A stretch of 6,150 nucleotides of DNA from Clostridia bacterium (lineage in GTDB: Bacteria > Bacillota_A > Clostridia > Oscillospirales > CAG-272): contig JAGBSQ010000167.1 of assembly GCA_017631775.1 (NCBI GenBank), forward strand, positions 1 to 6,150. The letters run 5' to 3'. Below the pieces are notes generated by a model that made no database searches, was not told the DNA's origin, and worked only from the letters and a program-made list of their open reading frames with translations. Shown here piece after piece: positions 1-6,150 of the stretch. Both the position numbers and the translations under genes were made by a program. The first letter of the stretch is position 1. Each line of letters begins with the position of its first letter.

Positions 1-1447
1 GGTTGCAGAGCACATTCGAGAGATGGGCTTTGACGTGGAAGAGGACGCGGTTATGCTTTCTCGCACCATCACTACCGACGGCCGTTCCCAGACTCGTTTG
101 AACGGTCGCGTCATTACCCAAGCTATGCAACGCGAGATCGCTGGTCTTCTCATCAGCATTCAAGGACAATCCGATAGCCAAAGTTTGCTCCAAAAGGGGC
201 GCCATCGCGAGTTGCTGGATGCTTACGGTACCTCAAAAGATGCGCTTGCCGATTATCGTACGGCTTTTGAGGAGCTGAAAAAGTGTCGCAAAGAGGTCGC
301 GGCTCTCTCGCAAGACAGTGCCGAAAAGCTGCGTCTTTCTGAAATGCTCAAATACCAAATTGAAGATATTGATGCCATGAAGCTCAAAAGCGGGGAAGAA
401 GAAGCGCTTCTCAAGGAACGCGACCGACTTTCCAATTTGGAGCGCATCAACAAGCAAACAAACACCATCTGCCGTCTTTTAAGAGACGCTGAAAAGGGAA
501 ACGCTTATGACGTTATTCGCCGTGCCGAAACCGTTTTGGCATCCCTTGACGGACTTGTAGATGATACCGACGGCCTTTGCGCGCGCCTTTCGTTTGCAGC
601 ATCTGAAATTGAAGACGTTGCCGAAACCGTTCGTTCTTATATGGACGATGACCGCGAGGATCCCACCGCGCGCATCGATCGTATTGAAGGTCGCCTGGAG
701 GGCATTGCAAAGCTGAAGCGCAAATACGGTGCTGACGTTGCCGCAGTTTTGGCATTCCGTGCCGAAGCCGCCGCACGGCTGGATGCTTTGGAAACCTCCG
801 ATGAGCGCTTGGCAGAGCTGCAAGGTCAACTTGAGGCACTTGAAAAGATCGCGCAAAAAAAGGCAGAGCTTCTCCGTCAAAAAAGGAGGGAAGCCGCCAA
901 AGTGATTGTAGAGCAGGTCACCGCCTCCTTGGCGTTTTTGGATATGCCCAAGGTACGGTTTGAAATCGCCATCAATCCCTGCGAGCTTTGCGAGCATGGC
1001 GGTGACGATATCGAATTCCTCATTGCCACAAACCCCGGCGAGCCTCTTTTGCCGCTTTCCAAAATTGCTTCGGGCGGTGAGCTTTCGCGTATGATGCTTG
1101 CACTCCGTTCGGTACTCAACGATCACGATGGTGTGGATACCGTTATTTTCGATGAAATCGATACCGGCGTTTCGGGCAAGACCTCGCGCAAAATCGGCAT
1201 CAAGCTCAAAGAGACTGCCAAAACGGGCACACAAGTGCTTTGTGTTACACACTCTGCGCAGATCGCCTCGCTTGCCGATAACCACTATCGCATTACCAAG
1301 CATGAGCGTGCCGGCAGAGCCGAAACCGACGTTCAGCTCCTCGATTTTGAGGCGCGAGTTGATGAGATTGCGCGCATTCTCGGCAGTATTGAACCTACCG
1401 AGGCACAGCGCAATGCCGCTCGCGAAATGATTGAGGAATATAAATAA
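1..1447 (+). CDS. recN: DNA repair protein RecN, C-terminal part (5' end cut by window)
   Basis: RecN is an SMC-like ATPase that acts early in recombinational repair of DNA double-strand breaks. The frame is open from position 2 (VAEHIRE before the first ATG at 23), so that ATG is internal. About 481 codons are visible against roughly 550-570 for the family, so the Walker A region is missing upstream. Near the start are the family's GRSQTRLNGR stretch and a QGQSDSQSLL stretch. The middle is long, charged and coiled-coil-like (about 210-900). The C-terminal ATPase half is intact: ABC signature SGGE at 1070-1081, Walker B VIFDE at 1142-1156, then VTHSAQIASLADNHY with the H-loop histidine. The gene ends in TAA at 1445-1447. 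In many Firmicutes recN follows argR, which would lie off the left edge. No convincing terminator follows. The identification rests on motifs and their order and is near certain. Confidence 0.97.
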   Translation, partial: VAEHIREMGFDVEEDAVMLSRTITTDGRSQTRLNGRVITQAMQREIAGLLISIQGQSDSQSLLQKGRHRELLDAYGTSKDALADYRTAFEELKKCRKEVAALSQDSAEKLRLSEMLKYQIEDIDAMKLKSGEEEALLKERDRLSNLERINKQTNTICRLLRDAEKGNAYDVIRRAETVLASLDGLVDDTDGLCARLSFAASEIEDVAETVRSYMDDDREDPTARIDRIEGRLEGIAKLKRKYGADVAAVLAFRAEAAARLDALETSDERLAELQGQLEALEKIAQKKAELLRQKRREAAKVIVEQVTASLAFLDMPKVRFEIAINPCELCEHGGDDIEFLIATNPGEPLLPLSKIASGGELSRMMLALRSVLNDHDGVDTVIFDEIDTGVSGKTSRKIGIKLKETAKTGTQVLCVTHSAQIASLADNHYRITKHERAGRAETDVQLLDFEARVDEIARILGSIEPTEAQRNAAREMIEEYK

Positions 1448-1500
1448 CTGCACAAGCAAATGCAGGCGGACTATTGCCGCAAAATAATTGCAAATTGCAC

Positions 1501-1529
1501 TTGAAACACAAAACAAATTGTTGTATAAT
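1501..1529 (+). promoter_or_regulatory. sigma-A type promoter for argS(-yebC)
   Basis: The -35 box is TTGAAA (1501-1506) and the -10 box is a perfect TATAAT (1524-1529), separated by exactly 17 bp. Transcription should start near 1536, leaving a leader of only about 26 nt before argS. That is too short for a T-box or other riboswitch, so argS appears to be expressed from a plain promoter. A small inverted repeat, TGCA-AAT-TGCA, sits at 1489-1499 just upstream of the -35 box. Its role, if any, is unknown, and it does not resemble an ARG box. Confidence 0.85.
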
Positions 1530-1561
1530 ATTACAGTTGATTAAAATAGAAAGGATTTTCT

Positions 1562-3298
1562 ATGCAGACCATTAAGTTACGCATTGCCGAAAAAATTGCT
1601 TCTGCTGTCCTCGCAATCAATGCCGAGGCACAACTCAATGCACAAGACGTTGCAGCTATGCTCGAGTATCCTCCCGATAGCAACATGGGTGACCTTGCAT
1701 TCCCGTGCTTTAAACTGAGCCGTGTTTTGCGCCGCTCTCCCGTGCAAATCGCCGCTACTCTTTGCGAAGCGCTTGCTACCGATGAAGTAATCGGTCAGGT
1801 TGAAGCTGTTAACGGCTATCTCAATATCAAAATCTCCAACAGTTACCTTGGTAACACCGTTGTTCCCGAAATTATTTCCAAGGGTGCTCGTTACGGTGCA
1901 CAAACCTTTGGCGAGGGCAAAAAGGTCGTTCTCGACTATTCCTCTCCCAACGTAGCAAAGCCCTTCCACATCGGTCACCTTGGTACCACCGTTATCGGTC
2001 ACTCCTTGCGCAAGCTCCATGAGTTTGCAGGTTACGAGTGCTTTGGCATCAACTATCTTGGTGACTGGGGTACACAGTTTGGCAAGCTGATTGTTGCCTA
2101 CCGCAAATGGGGAAGCCGCGAGGCAGTTGAACAAGAGGGTATTGACAAGCTCGTAGAGCTTTACGTTCGCGTAAACAATGCAATCAAGGGTGACCCCGAC
2201 AACGGCATTCCCGCAGATAACACCTTGGCAGACGAGGCACGTGCAGAGTTCCACAAATTGGAGCTTGGCGACGAAGAGAACCTCGCTCTTTGGAAGTGGT
2301 TTGTAGAGATCAGCCTTGCAGAATACGAGCGCACCTACCGTCAGCTCGGCATTAGCTTTGATTCTTATCTTGGCGAAAGCTTCTACACCGATAAAATGCC
2401 TGCTCAGGTACAAAAGCTGCGCGATATGGGACTTCTCAAAATCGATGACGGCGCATCCATTGTAGATCTTTCCGATTACAATATGCCTCCTTGCCTCATT
2501 CTCAAGCGTGACGGTTCCACCCTTTATCCCACCCGTGATATCGCGGCGGCTGTTTACCGCAAGGAGAACTATCATTTTGACAAAGCAATCTATGTTACCA
2601 GTTCGCAACAGTGCCTGCACTTTGCACAATGGTTTAAGGTTGTTGAAATGATGGGTTATCCTTGGCACGATGAGCTTGTTCACGTTCCTTACGGTACGGT
2701 TTCTCTCAACGGCGCAAAGCTTGCTACCAGAACCGGTAACGTAGTTCTTCTCAAGGATCTGTTTGCGCTTGCAATCGATAAGGTATCCGGCATTGTTGAA
2801 GAAAAGAATCCCAACCTTGAAAACAAAGAGGCAGTTGCCGAGGCCATTGGCGTTGGCGCAATCGTCTTCTATTACCTTACAAACAACCGTATTAAGGACA
2901 TCAACTTCAGCCTTGAAGAAGCACTCAGCTTTGAAGGCAATACCGGTCCTTACGTTCAATACACCTATGCACGTGCTTGCTCGGTACTCAACCGCGCAGG
3001 TGACGTTGCAGACGTTCCCGTACAGATCATAACCGAAGAAGAAGCCGCTCTTGTTAAAACGCTTTGCCGCTTTGGTGAGAGAGTTTGCTCTGCAATCGCC
3101 GACTATGAGCCCAGCAACATTACTCGTTTCATTCTCGACGTTGCCGCTGCATTCAACCGCTTCTATCACAACTGCACCATTCTTGGAGCAGAAGATCCCG
3201 CAGTACGCGCATCTCGCGTTAAGTTGACCGAAGCTACCAAGGTTGTTCTCGGCAACGCATTCGACCTCATTTGTCTTTCCAAGACAGAAAAGGTTTGA
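1562..3298 (+). CDS. argS: arginyl-tRNA synthetase (ArgRS, class I)
   Basis: This cytoplasmic enzyme charges tRNA-Arg with arginine using ATP. The 578 residues match the usual 550-580. Residues about 1-110 form the N-terminal ArgRS-specific domain, containing PPDSNMGDLAFPCF. The class I HIGH motif is exact at residues 136-139 (1967-1978), preceded by SSPNVAKPF and followed by INYLGDWGTQFGKL, both typical of ArgRS. The KMSKS-equivalent loop is KLATRTGNVV from residue 386. It differs from the commoner KMSTRKG, as ArgRS enzymes often do. GPYVQYTYARA leads into the C-terminal DALR anticodon-binding domain, which contains FNRFYHNC. The start ATG is preceded by GAAAGGA (1549-1555) at good spacing, and the protein N-terminus aligns with the family. 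The gene has its own promoter. yebC follows 51 bp later with no terminator between. Identification is secure. Confidence 0.98.
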   Translation: MQTIKLRIAEKIASAVLAINAEAQLNAQDVAAMLEYPPDSNMGDLAFPCFKLSRVLRRSPVQIAATLCEALATDEVIGQVEAVNGYLNIKISNSYLGNTVVPEIISKGARYGAQTFGEGKKVVLDYSSPNVAKPFHIGHLGTTVIGHSLRKLHEFAGYECFGINYLGDWGTQFGKLIVAYRKWGSREAVEQEGIDKLVELYVRVNNAIKGDPDNGIPADNTLADEARAEFHKLELGDEENLALWKWFVEISLAEYERTYRQLGISFDSYLGESFYTDKMPAQVQKLRDMGLLKIDDGASIVDLSDYNMPPCLILKRDGSTLYPTRDIAAAVYRKENYHFDKAIYVTSSQQCLHFAQWFKVVEMMGYPWHDELVHVPYGTVSLNGAKLATRTGNVVLLKDLFALAIDKVSGIVEEKNPNLENKEAVAEAIGVGAIVFYYLTNNRIKDINFSLEEALSFEGNTGPYVQYTYARACSVLNRAGDVADVPVQIITEEEAALVKTLCRFGERVCSAIADYEPSNITRFILDVAAAFNRFYHNCTILGAEDPAVRASRVKLTEATKVVLGNAFDLICLSKTEKV

Positions 3299-3349
3299 TC
3301 AATTTTGTTTTCAATAATTTATATCTATATATCGAAAGGATGAAACATT

Positions 3350-4081
3350 ATGTCCGGACATAGCAAATGGGCGAATATTAAGCACAAAAAAGAAAAGACC
3401 GATGCTGCAAAGGGTAAGATCTTTACAAAAATCGGTAAGGAAATCACCATCGCAGTAAAAGAAGGCGGCGGAGACCCCACCAACAACTCCAAACTGCGCG
3501 ATCTCATTCAAAAGGCAAAGGCAAACAACGTTCCCAACGATAACATCGAGCGCTGCATCAAAAAGGCTCTCGGTGGCGGCGGTGAGAACTACGAAGAGGT
3601 TTCTTACGAAGGCTACGGCCCTGCAGGCATTGCTGTTTTGGTAACTGCAACCACCGATAACCGCAACCGTACCGCAGGCAACGTTCGTTCTTACTTTTCC
3701 AAATACCACGGCAACATGGGTCAAACCGGTTGCGTTGGCTACCTCTTTACCGACATTGGTGAGATCGTTATCAACAACGAAGATGGCGACATTGATGAGG
3801 ATAAGCTGATGGAGCAAGCACTCGAAGCAGGTGCAGCAGACTTTAAGGCAGAGGGTGACGTTTTCATCATCACCACCGAGCCCGATGACGTTTATAACAT
3901 TCAAGAAGACCTCAAGGCAGCAGGCTACGAGATCCTCTCCGCCGACAAGACAAAGCAAGCTTCCACTTCCGTTACTCTTGAAAACGAAGACGATATCAAG
4001 TTCATGGATCTTCTTATCGAAAAGCTCGAAGAAGATGATGACGTAATGGACGTTTATCACAACTGGGAAAACTGCGATTAA
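3350..4081 (+). CDS. yebC: YebC/PmpR (TACO1) family protein
   Basis: This is a complete 243-residue member of the widespread YebC family, long annotated as DNA-binding transcriptional regulators. More recent work ties some members, and mitochondrial TACO1, to translation through polyproline or other difficult stretches. The sequence alone does not decide between these roles. The N-terminus MSGHSKWANIKHKK is the family signature and fixes the start. Also visible are the conserved GGG-ENYEEVSYEGYGPAG stretch, the TDNRNRTAGNVR stretch and the GCVGYLF motif. The C-terminal third is strongly acidic, as usual. AAAGGA (3335-3340) lies 9 nt before the ATG; another ATG at 3340 is out of frame. I see no clear promoter in the 51 bp after argS, so the two are probably co-transcribed. 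No hairpin terminator lies directly after the gene. The next one is the T-box terminator at 4369-4410. Confidence 0.96.
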   Translation: MSGHSKWANIKHKKEKTDAAKGKIFTKIGKEITIAVKEGGGDPTNNSKLRDLIQKAKANNVPNDNIERCIKKALGGGGENYEEVSYEGYGPAGIAVLVTATTDNRNRTAGNVRSYFSKYHGNMGQTGCVGYLFTDIGEIVINNEDGDIDEDKLMEQALEAGAADFKAEGDVFIITTEPDDVYNIQEDLKAAGYEILSADKTKQASTSVTLENEDDIKFMDLLIEKLEEDDDVMDVYHNWENCD

Positions 4082-4104
4082 TTTTAAAAAATTCCCAAAA
4101 TCTA

Positions 4105-4133
4105 TTGACAAATTCTCGTTTGTGTGGTATACT
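4105..4133 (+). promoter_or_regulatory. sigma-A type promoter of the T-box leader
   Basis: The -35 box is a perfect TTGACA (4105-4110). The -10 box is TATACT (4128-4133), one base from consensus, with an exact 17-bp spacer. The predicted start site is near 4140, about ten bases before the base of T-box Stem I at 4150, which is the expected geometry. A near-consensus promoter suits a gene whose control is exerted mainly by attenuation in the leader. Confidence 0.92.
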
Positions 4134-4231
4134 ACACGTAATTTAGAAAGGCTATGACGAAGAAGGTCGAGCAGGGGAGTCCACAGAGAGTCGGGTATGG
4201 TGCGAACCGATGACAAAACTACTCAGTACCC

Positions 4232-4234
4232 ATC
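4232..4234 (+). other. probable T-box specifier codon AUC (Ile)
   Basis: In well-studied T-boxes such as glyQS, the specifier codon is followed by about six bases of the ACUCCG type and then the conserved GAGC of lower Stem I. Here GAGC is at 4241-4244 and ACUUCC at 4235-4240, so the codon falls on AUC, followed by A as is usual. The frame-shifted alternatives CAU (His) and UCA (Ser) would need discriminator base C or G. The antiterminator bulge reads UGGU, which calls for A, the base of bacterial tRNA-Ile. The bases 5' of the codon (GUACCC) and the opposite strand (AGAAGG instead of AGUA) are not canonical, so the assignment is good but not certain. Confidence 0.78.
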
Positions 4235-4340
4235 ACTTCCGAGCCGGATGTTCGAAAGAGCGATCTCCGTAGAATTTCCCGTGATTGCTGCGTCAAGGCA
4301 TAGGAGTTGTTAGGCTCCAAGAGTGGCGACATAGTCGCAA

Positions 4341-4382
4341 TTTGAGTGGTACCGCGAGTGTATTTTTCACACCCGTCTCAAA
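4341..4382 (+). promoter_or_regulatory. T-box antiterminator
   Basis: The canonical antiterminator folds directly from the sequence. Helix A1 pairs UUUGAG (4341-4346) with CUCAAA (4377-4382), six perfect pairs. The seven-base bulge UGGUACC (4347-4353) binds the NCCA end of the uncharged tRNA. Helix A2 pairs GCGAGUGU (4354-4361) with ACACCCGU (4369-4376), with one A-C mismatch and one G-U pair, closed by a U-rich loop. The whole 3' strand (4369-4382) is also the 5' strand of the terminator, so the two folds exclude each other. A small hairpin GCGAC-AUA-GUCGC (4326-4338) sits just upstream. Confidence 0.93.
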
Positions 4383-4410
4383 GTTTGAGACGGGTGTTAT
4401 TTTTTATTTA
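4369..4410 (+). terminator. intrinsic terminator of the T-box leader
   Basis: A perfect 14-base inverted repeat pairs ACACCCGUCUCAAA (4369-4382) with UUUGAGACGGGUGU (4384-4397); the innermost A-U pairs must open to form the loop. A U-rich tract follows (4398-4409). In isoleucine-replete cells this should stop transcription before the coding region. No other terminator separates yebC from here, so it may also end read-through transcripts from argS-yebC. Confidence 0.95.
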
Positions 4411-4417
4411 GCAAGAC

Positions 4418-4424
4418 AAGGAGG
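4418..4424 (+). promoter_or_regulatory. strong ribosome binding site for the HTH-cupin-synthetase gene
   Basis: A full AAGGAGG lies 8 nt upstream of the ATG at 4433. It is the strongest Shine-Dalgarno sequence in the window and fixes the start codon of the fusion gene. It lies downstream of the terminator and is not occluded by it, so control is at transcription and not at translation initiation. Confidence 0.92.
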
Positions 4425-4432
4425 AGACCAAA

Positions 4433-6150
4433 ATGTCGACTTTATCATCCAACACTTTGCAGGAGGTTGCGCTTCGAATTAGAGAAATGCGTGAGATCTT
4501 TGATTTCAGCATTGAAACAATGGCACAAAAGACCGAAGTGTCGGTAGAAGAATACGTTAGATATGAAAGCGGCGAACTGGATTTTCCGTTCACTTTTATA
4601 CACAAATGTTCTCTTGCCTTTGGCATTGGTATGACCGACTTGCTGGAAGGTCGCAGCGCACATCTGTCTTCGTATACGGTAACGCGCCGCGGTCAAGGTC
4701 AAAGAACGGCAAAAGAAGATGGCATTGCAATTTCCAACTTGGCACCTATGTTCCGCAAAAAGCTTGCAGAACCGTATTGGGTTCGCTATGAATACAATCC
4801 CGACCTGCAAAACCGTCCCATTCACTTAACCAAGCACTCCGGTCAGGAGTTTGACATGGTTATGAAGGGCAAGCTCAAGGTGCAAATCGGTGATAATATT
4901 GAGTATCTTGAAGAGGGCGACAGTATTTACTATAACAGCTCCACACCTCACGGAATGATTGCCATTGGCGGCGAGGAGTGCTTGTTTGTAGCAGTTGTTA
5001 TGTCGGGCGAGGAAGAAAAAGAGGATATCATTCGCGATACCTTAATTCCTGCACGTGCTCCCAAGCGTGAACTCGTTTGCGATAACTTCATTTCTACAGT
5101 TGAAGATGAAAACGGACTTTTGAAGTCTATCGACTTCCACAACGAAGACGAATTCAACTTTGCCTTTGACGTGGTAGATGCGATCGCACAAAAGGACCCC
5201 GACAAGCTTGCAATGCTCCATATCGACAAGGATATGACCGAGCGCCGCTTTACCTTTAACGATATGAAGCGCAAATCGGCTCAATGTGCAAACTATTTCA
5301 AGTCTCTCGGCATCAAAAAGGGAGACCGCGTAATGCTTGTTCTCAAGCGTCATTATCAGTTCTGGTTTGCAATTCTTGGCCTGCACAAGTTGGGTGCAAT
5401 CGTTATTCCGGCAACCAATCAGCTCCAAGCGCATGATTTTGAGTATCGCTTTGATGCTGCAGACGTAAGCGCAATCATTTGTACTGCCGACGGTGACGTA
5501 GCTCATCAGGTTGATCTCGCACAAGAAAAGTGTCCTATGCTCAAAACCAAGGTTCTTGTTGGTGGTGAGCGTGAGGGTTGGAAGAATTTTGACGAGGAAT
5601 TCGAACTTTTCAATGCGCATTTCTACCGCACAAAAGATACAGCTTGCGGTGACGATTTGATGCTGATGTTCTTCACTTCGGGAACCACGGGTTACCCCAA
5701 AATTGCCGCACACAGCTACAAATATGCACTTGGTCACTTTATTACCGCAAAGCATTGGCACGGCGTAAGCGAGGGCAGTCTCCACTTCACCATCTCCGAA
5801 ACCGGTTGGGGCAAGGCTCTGTGGGGCAAGCTCTACGGTCAATGGCTGTGCGAGGGTGCAGTATTCACCTATGATTTCGACCGCTTTGATGCATCGGTTA
5901 TTTTGCCGATGTTTGCAAAATACAATATTACAACCTTCTGCGCACCTCCTACGATGCTGCGCATGATGATTAAGCAAGACATTTCCAAATACGATCTTTC
6001 TTCCATCAAGCATATGACAACCGCGGGAGAGGCTCTCAACCCCGAGGTTTACCGCCAATTCGAAAAGGCAACCGGCCTTCAAATTATGGAAGGCTTCGGA
6101 CAAACCGAGCTCACCCTTACCATTGCCAAAATGATCGGCGGCACACACAA
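4433..6150 (+). CDS. XRE HTH - cupin - AMP-forming acyl-CoA synthetase (MACS-type) fusion, C-terminus beyond window
   Basis: One uninterrupted frame of 572 codons runs off the right edge. Residues about 10-71 form an XRE/Cro-type helix-turn-helix (FSIETMAQKTEVSVEEYVRYE, then LLEG). Residues about 110-185 form a cupin: motif 1 has E139 and G146 with the usual spacing (EFDMVMKG), and motif 2 is GDSIYYNSSTPHG (162-174). From about residue 215 an adenylating domain follows. The ATP loop TSGTTGYPK is at 415-423 and the motif EGFGQTE at 553-559. ETGWGKALWGKLYG and TFCAPPTMLRMM closely resemble medium-chain acyl-CoA synthetases. This part should convert a carboxylate, ATP and CoA to acyl-CoA, AMP and PPi. 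Judged by family length, some 200 residues including the C-terminal lid are missing. The HTH and cupin may make it a self-regulating enzyme. Control by an Ile-type T-box suggests a branched short-chain substrate, 2-methylbutyrate being my best guess. Domain calls are firm; the substrate is inference. Confidence 0.93.
   Translation, partial: MSTLSSNTLQEVALRIREMREIFDFSIETMAQKTEVSVEEYVRYESGELDFPFTFIHKCSLAFGIGMTDLLEGRSAHLSSYTVTRRGQGQRTAKEDGIAISNLAPMFRKKLAEPYWVRYEYNPDLQNRPIHLTKHSGQEFDMVMKGKLKVQIGDNIEYLEEGDSIYYNSSTPHGMIAIGGEECLFVAVVMSGEEEKEDIIRDTLIPARAPKRELVCDNFISTVEDENGLLKSIDFHNEDEFNFAFDVVDAIAQKDPDKLAMLHIDKDMTERRFTFNDMKRKSAQCANYFKSLGIKKGDRVMLVLKRHYQFWFAILGLHKLGAIVIPATNQLQAHDFEYRFDAADVSAIICTADGDVAHQVDLAQEKCPMLKTKVLVGGEREGWKNFDEEFELFNAHFYRTKDTACGDDLMLMFFTSGTTGYPKIAAHSYKYALGHFITAKHWHGVSEGSLHFTISETGWGKALWGKLYGQWLCEGAVFTYDFDRFDASVILPMFAKYNITTFCAPPTMLRMMIKQDISKYDLSSIKHMTTAGEALNPEVYRQFEKATGLQIMEGFGQTELTLTIAKMIGGTH

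Larger units (their letters stand above)
4140..4410 (+). promoter_or_regulatory. T-box leader RNA (tRNA-sensing riboswitch), probable isoleucine specifier
   Basis: T-box leaders bind a specific tRNA through a specifier codon and sense whether its 3' end is charged. Uncharged tRNA stabilises an antiterminator and turns the downstream gene on. All main parts are visible. The Stem I base pairs GGCU (4150-4153) with AGCC (4242-4245). AUGAC and CGA next to it form the K-turn-like region, and GAAG (4159-4162) pairs with CUUC (4236-4239). The distal stem pairs GAGU (4177-4180) with ACUC (4221-4224). The AG-bulge AGAGAG (4185-4190) and the apical UCGG/CCGA stem with loop GUAUGGUGCGAA (4195-4206) match the conserved distal motifs. 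A possible Stem III is GGAG (4303-4306) with CUCC (4315-4318). The T-box core AGUGGUACCGCG (4345-4356) and a terminator follow. The leader precedes an acyl-CoA synthetase fusion, not a tRNA synthetase. Confidence 0.97.

Noticed and set aside
1448..1490. Possible terminator after recN (CTGCA/TGCAG at 1448-1465; GCGG/CCGC at 1466-1480)
   Set aside because: The stems have only 4-5 pairs and no U-tract follows. Too weak to call.
479..1516. A 345-codon open frame on the minus strand opposite recN
   Set aside because: Same cause as above: codon bias of recN leaves the antisense frame open. The product looks unlike any family, and the plus-strand protein has clear RecN motifs throughout.
1577..3169. 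A 530-codon open frame on the minus strand opposite argS
   Set aside because: It is a shadow of argS. argS almost never uses TTA, CTA or TCA codons in frame, so the reverse strand has few stops. The translation is rich in Cys, Val and Asn, has no recognisable motif, and no ribosome binding site precedes it.
3305..3333. Possible promoter between argS and yebC (TTGTTT, 17 bp, TATATC)
   Set aside because: Both boxes are poor in an A/T-rich stretch, and the implied start would fall on the ribosome binding site. Co-transcription with argS is simpler.
3311..4216. A 301-codon minus-strand frame covering yebC and the start of the T-box
   Set aside because: It overlaps the whole of yebC, the T-box promoter and part of Stem I. 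Its composition is that of an antisense translation, with no motif or start signal.
4321..4349. Direct repeat GAGTGG at 4321-4326 and 4344-4349, a possible decoy T-box core
   Set aside because: A similar AGUGG-type segment upstream of the core is common in T-box leaders. Only the second copy is followed by ACCGCG and has A1/A2 partners.
4285..4482. A 65-codon plus-strand frame through the leader, a possible leader peptide
   Set aside because: It overlaps the T-box core and terminator, has no ribosome binding site, and runs into the fusion gene in another frame. Regulation here is explained by RNA structure.

Overview
The window looks like a chromosomal segment of an anaerobic, low-to-medium GC Gram-positive bacterium (Clostridia or a close relative). 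GC is in the mid-to-high 40s by eye. The grounds are AAGGAGG- or AAAGGA-type ribosome binding sites, sigma-A style promoters with exact 17-bp spacers, and a textbook T-box leader RNA, a device found mainly in Firmicutes. Everything recognisable lies on the + strand. There are no mobile elements, CRISPR arrays, tRNA genes or rRNA genes.

Layout. Positions 1-1447 hold the 3' end of recN (DNA repair ATPase), cut by the window start. A 114-bp gap follows and ends in a strong promoter (TTGAAA-17-TATAAT). Next is a complete argS (1562-3298, arginyl-tRNA synthetase). After 51 bp comes a complete yebC/pmpR-family gene (3350-4081), probably co-transcribed with argS. Positions 4082-4432 have no gene but are densely functional: a near-consensus promoter (TTGACA-17-TATACT), a complete T-box leader of about 270 nt with Stem I, antiterminator and intrinsic terminator, and a strong ribosome binding site. 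From 4433 to the window end runs one open frame of at least 572 codons. It fuses an XRE-type helix-turn-helix, a cupin domain and an AMP-forming acyl-CoA synthetase of the medium-chain (MACS) type, and its C-terminus lies outside the window.

The point of interest is the last unit. The T-box reads most naturally with an AUC (isoleucine) specifier codon, and its acceptor-binding UGGU implies a tRNA with discriminator base A, which fits tRNA-Ile. The controlled gene is not an aminoacyl-tRNA synthetase, transporter or classical ilv gene but an acyl-CoA synthetase fused to its own DNA-binding and small-molecule-binding modules. A T-box switches its gene on when the cognate tRNA is uncharged, so the enzyme should serve to make isoleucine. 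I propose that it activates 2-methylbutyrate to 2-methylbutyryl-CoA. Reductive carboxylation by a ferredoxin-dependent 2-oxoacid oxidoreductase and transamination would then give isoleucine, a salvage route known physiologically from rumen anaerobes. The partner genes would lie beyond position 6150 and cannot be seen here.

The other three genes are ordinary housekeeping genes.
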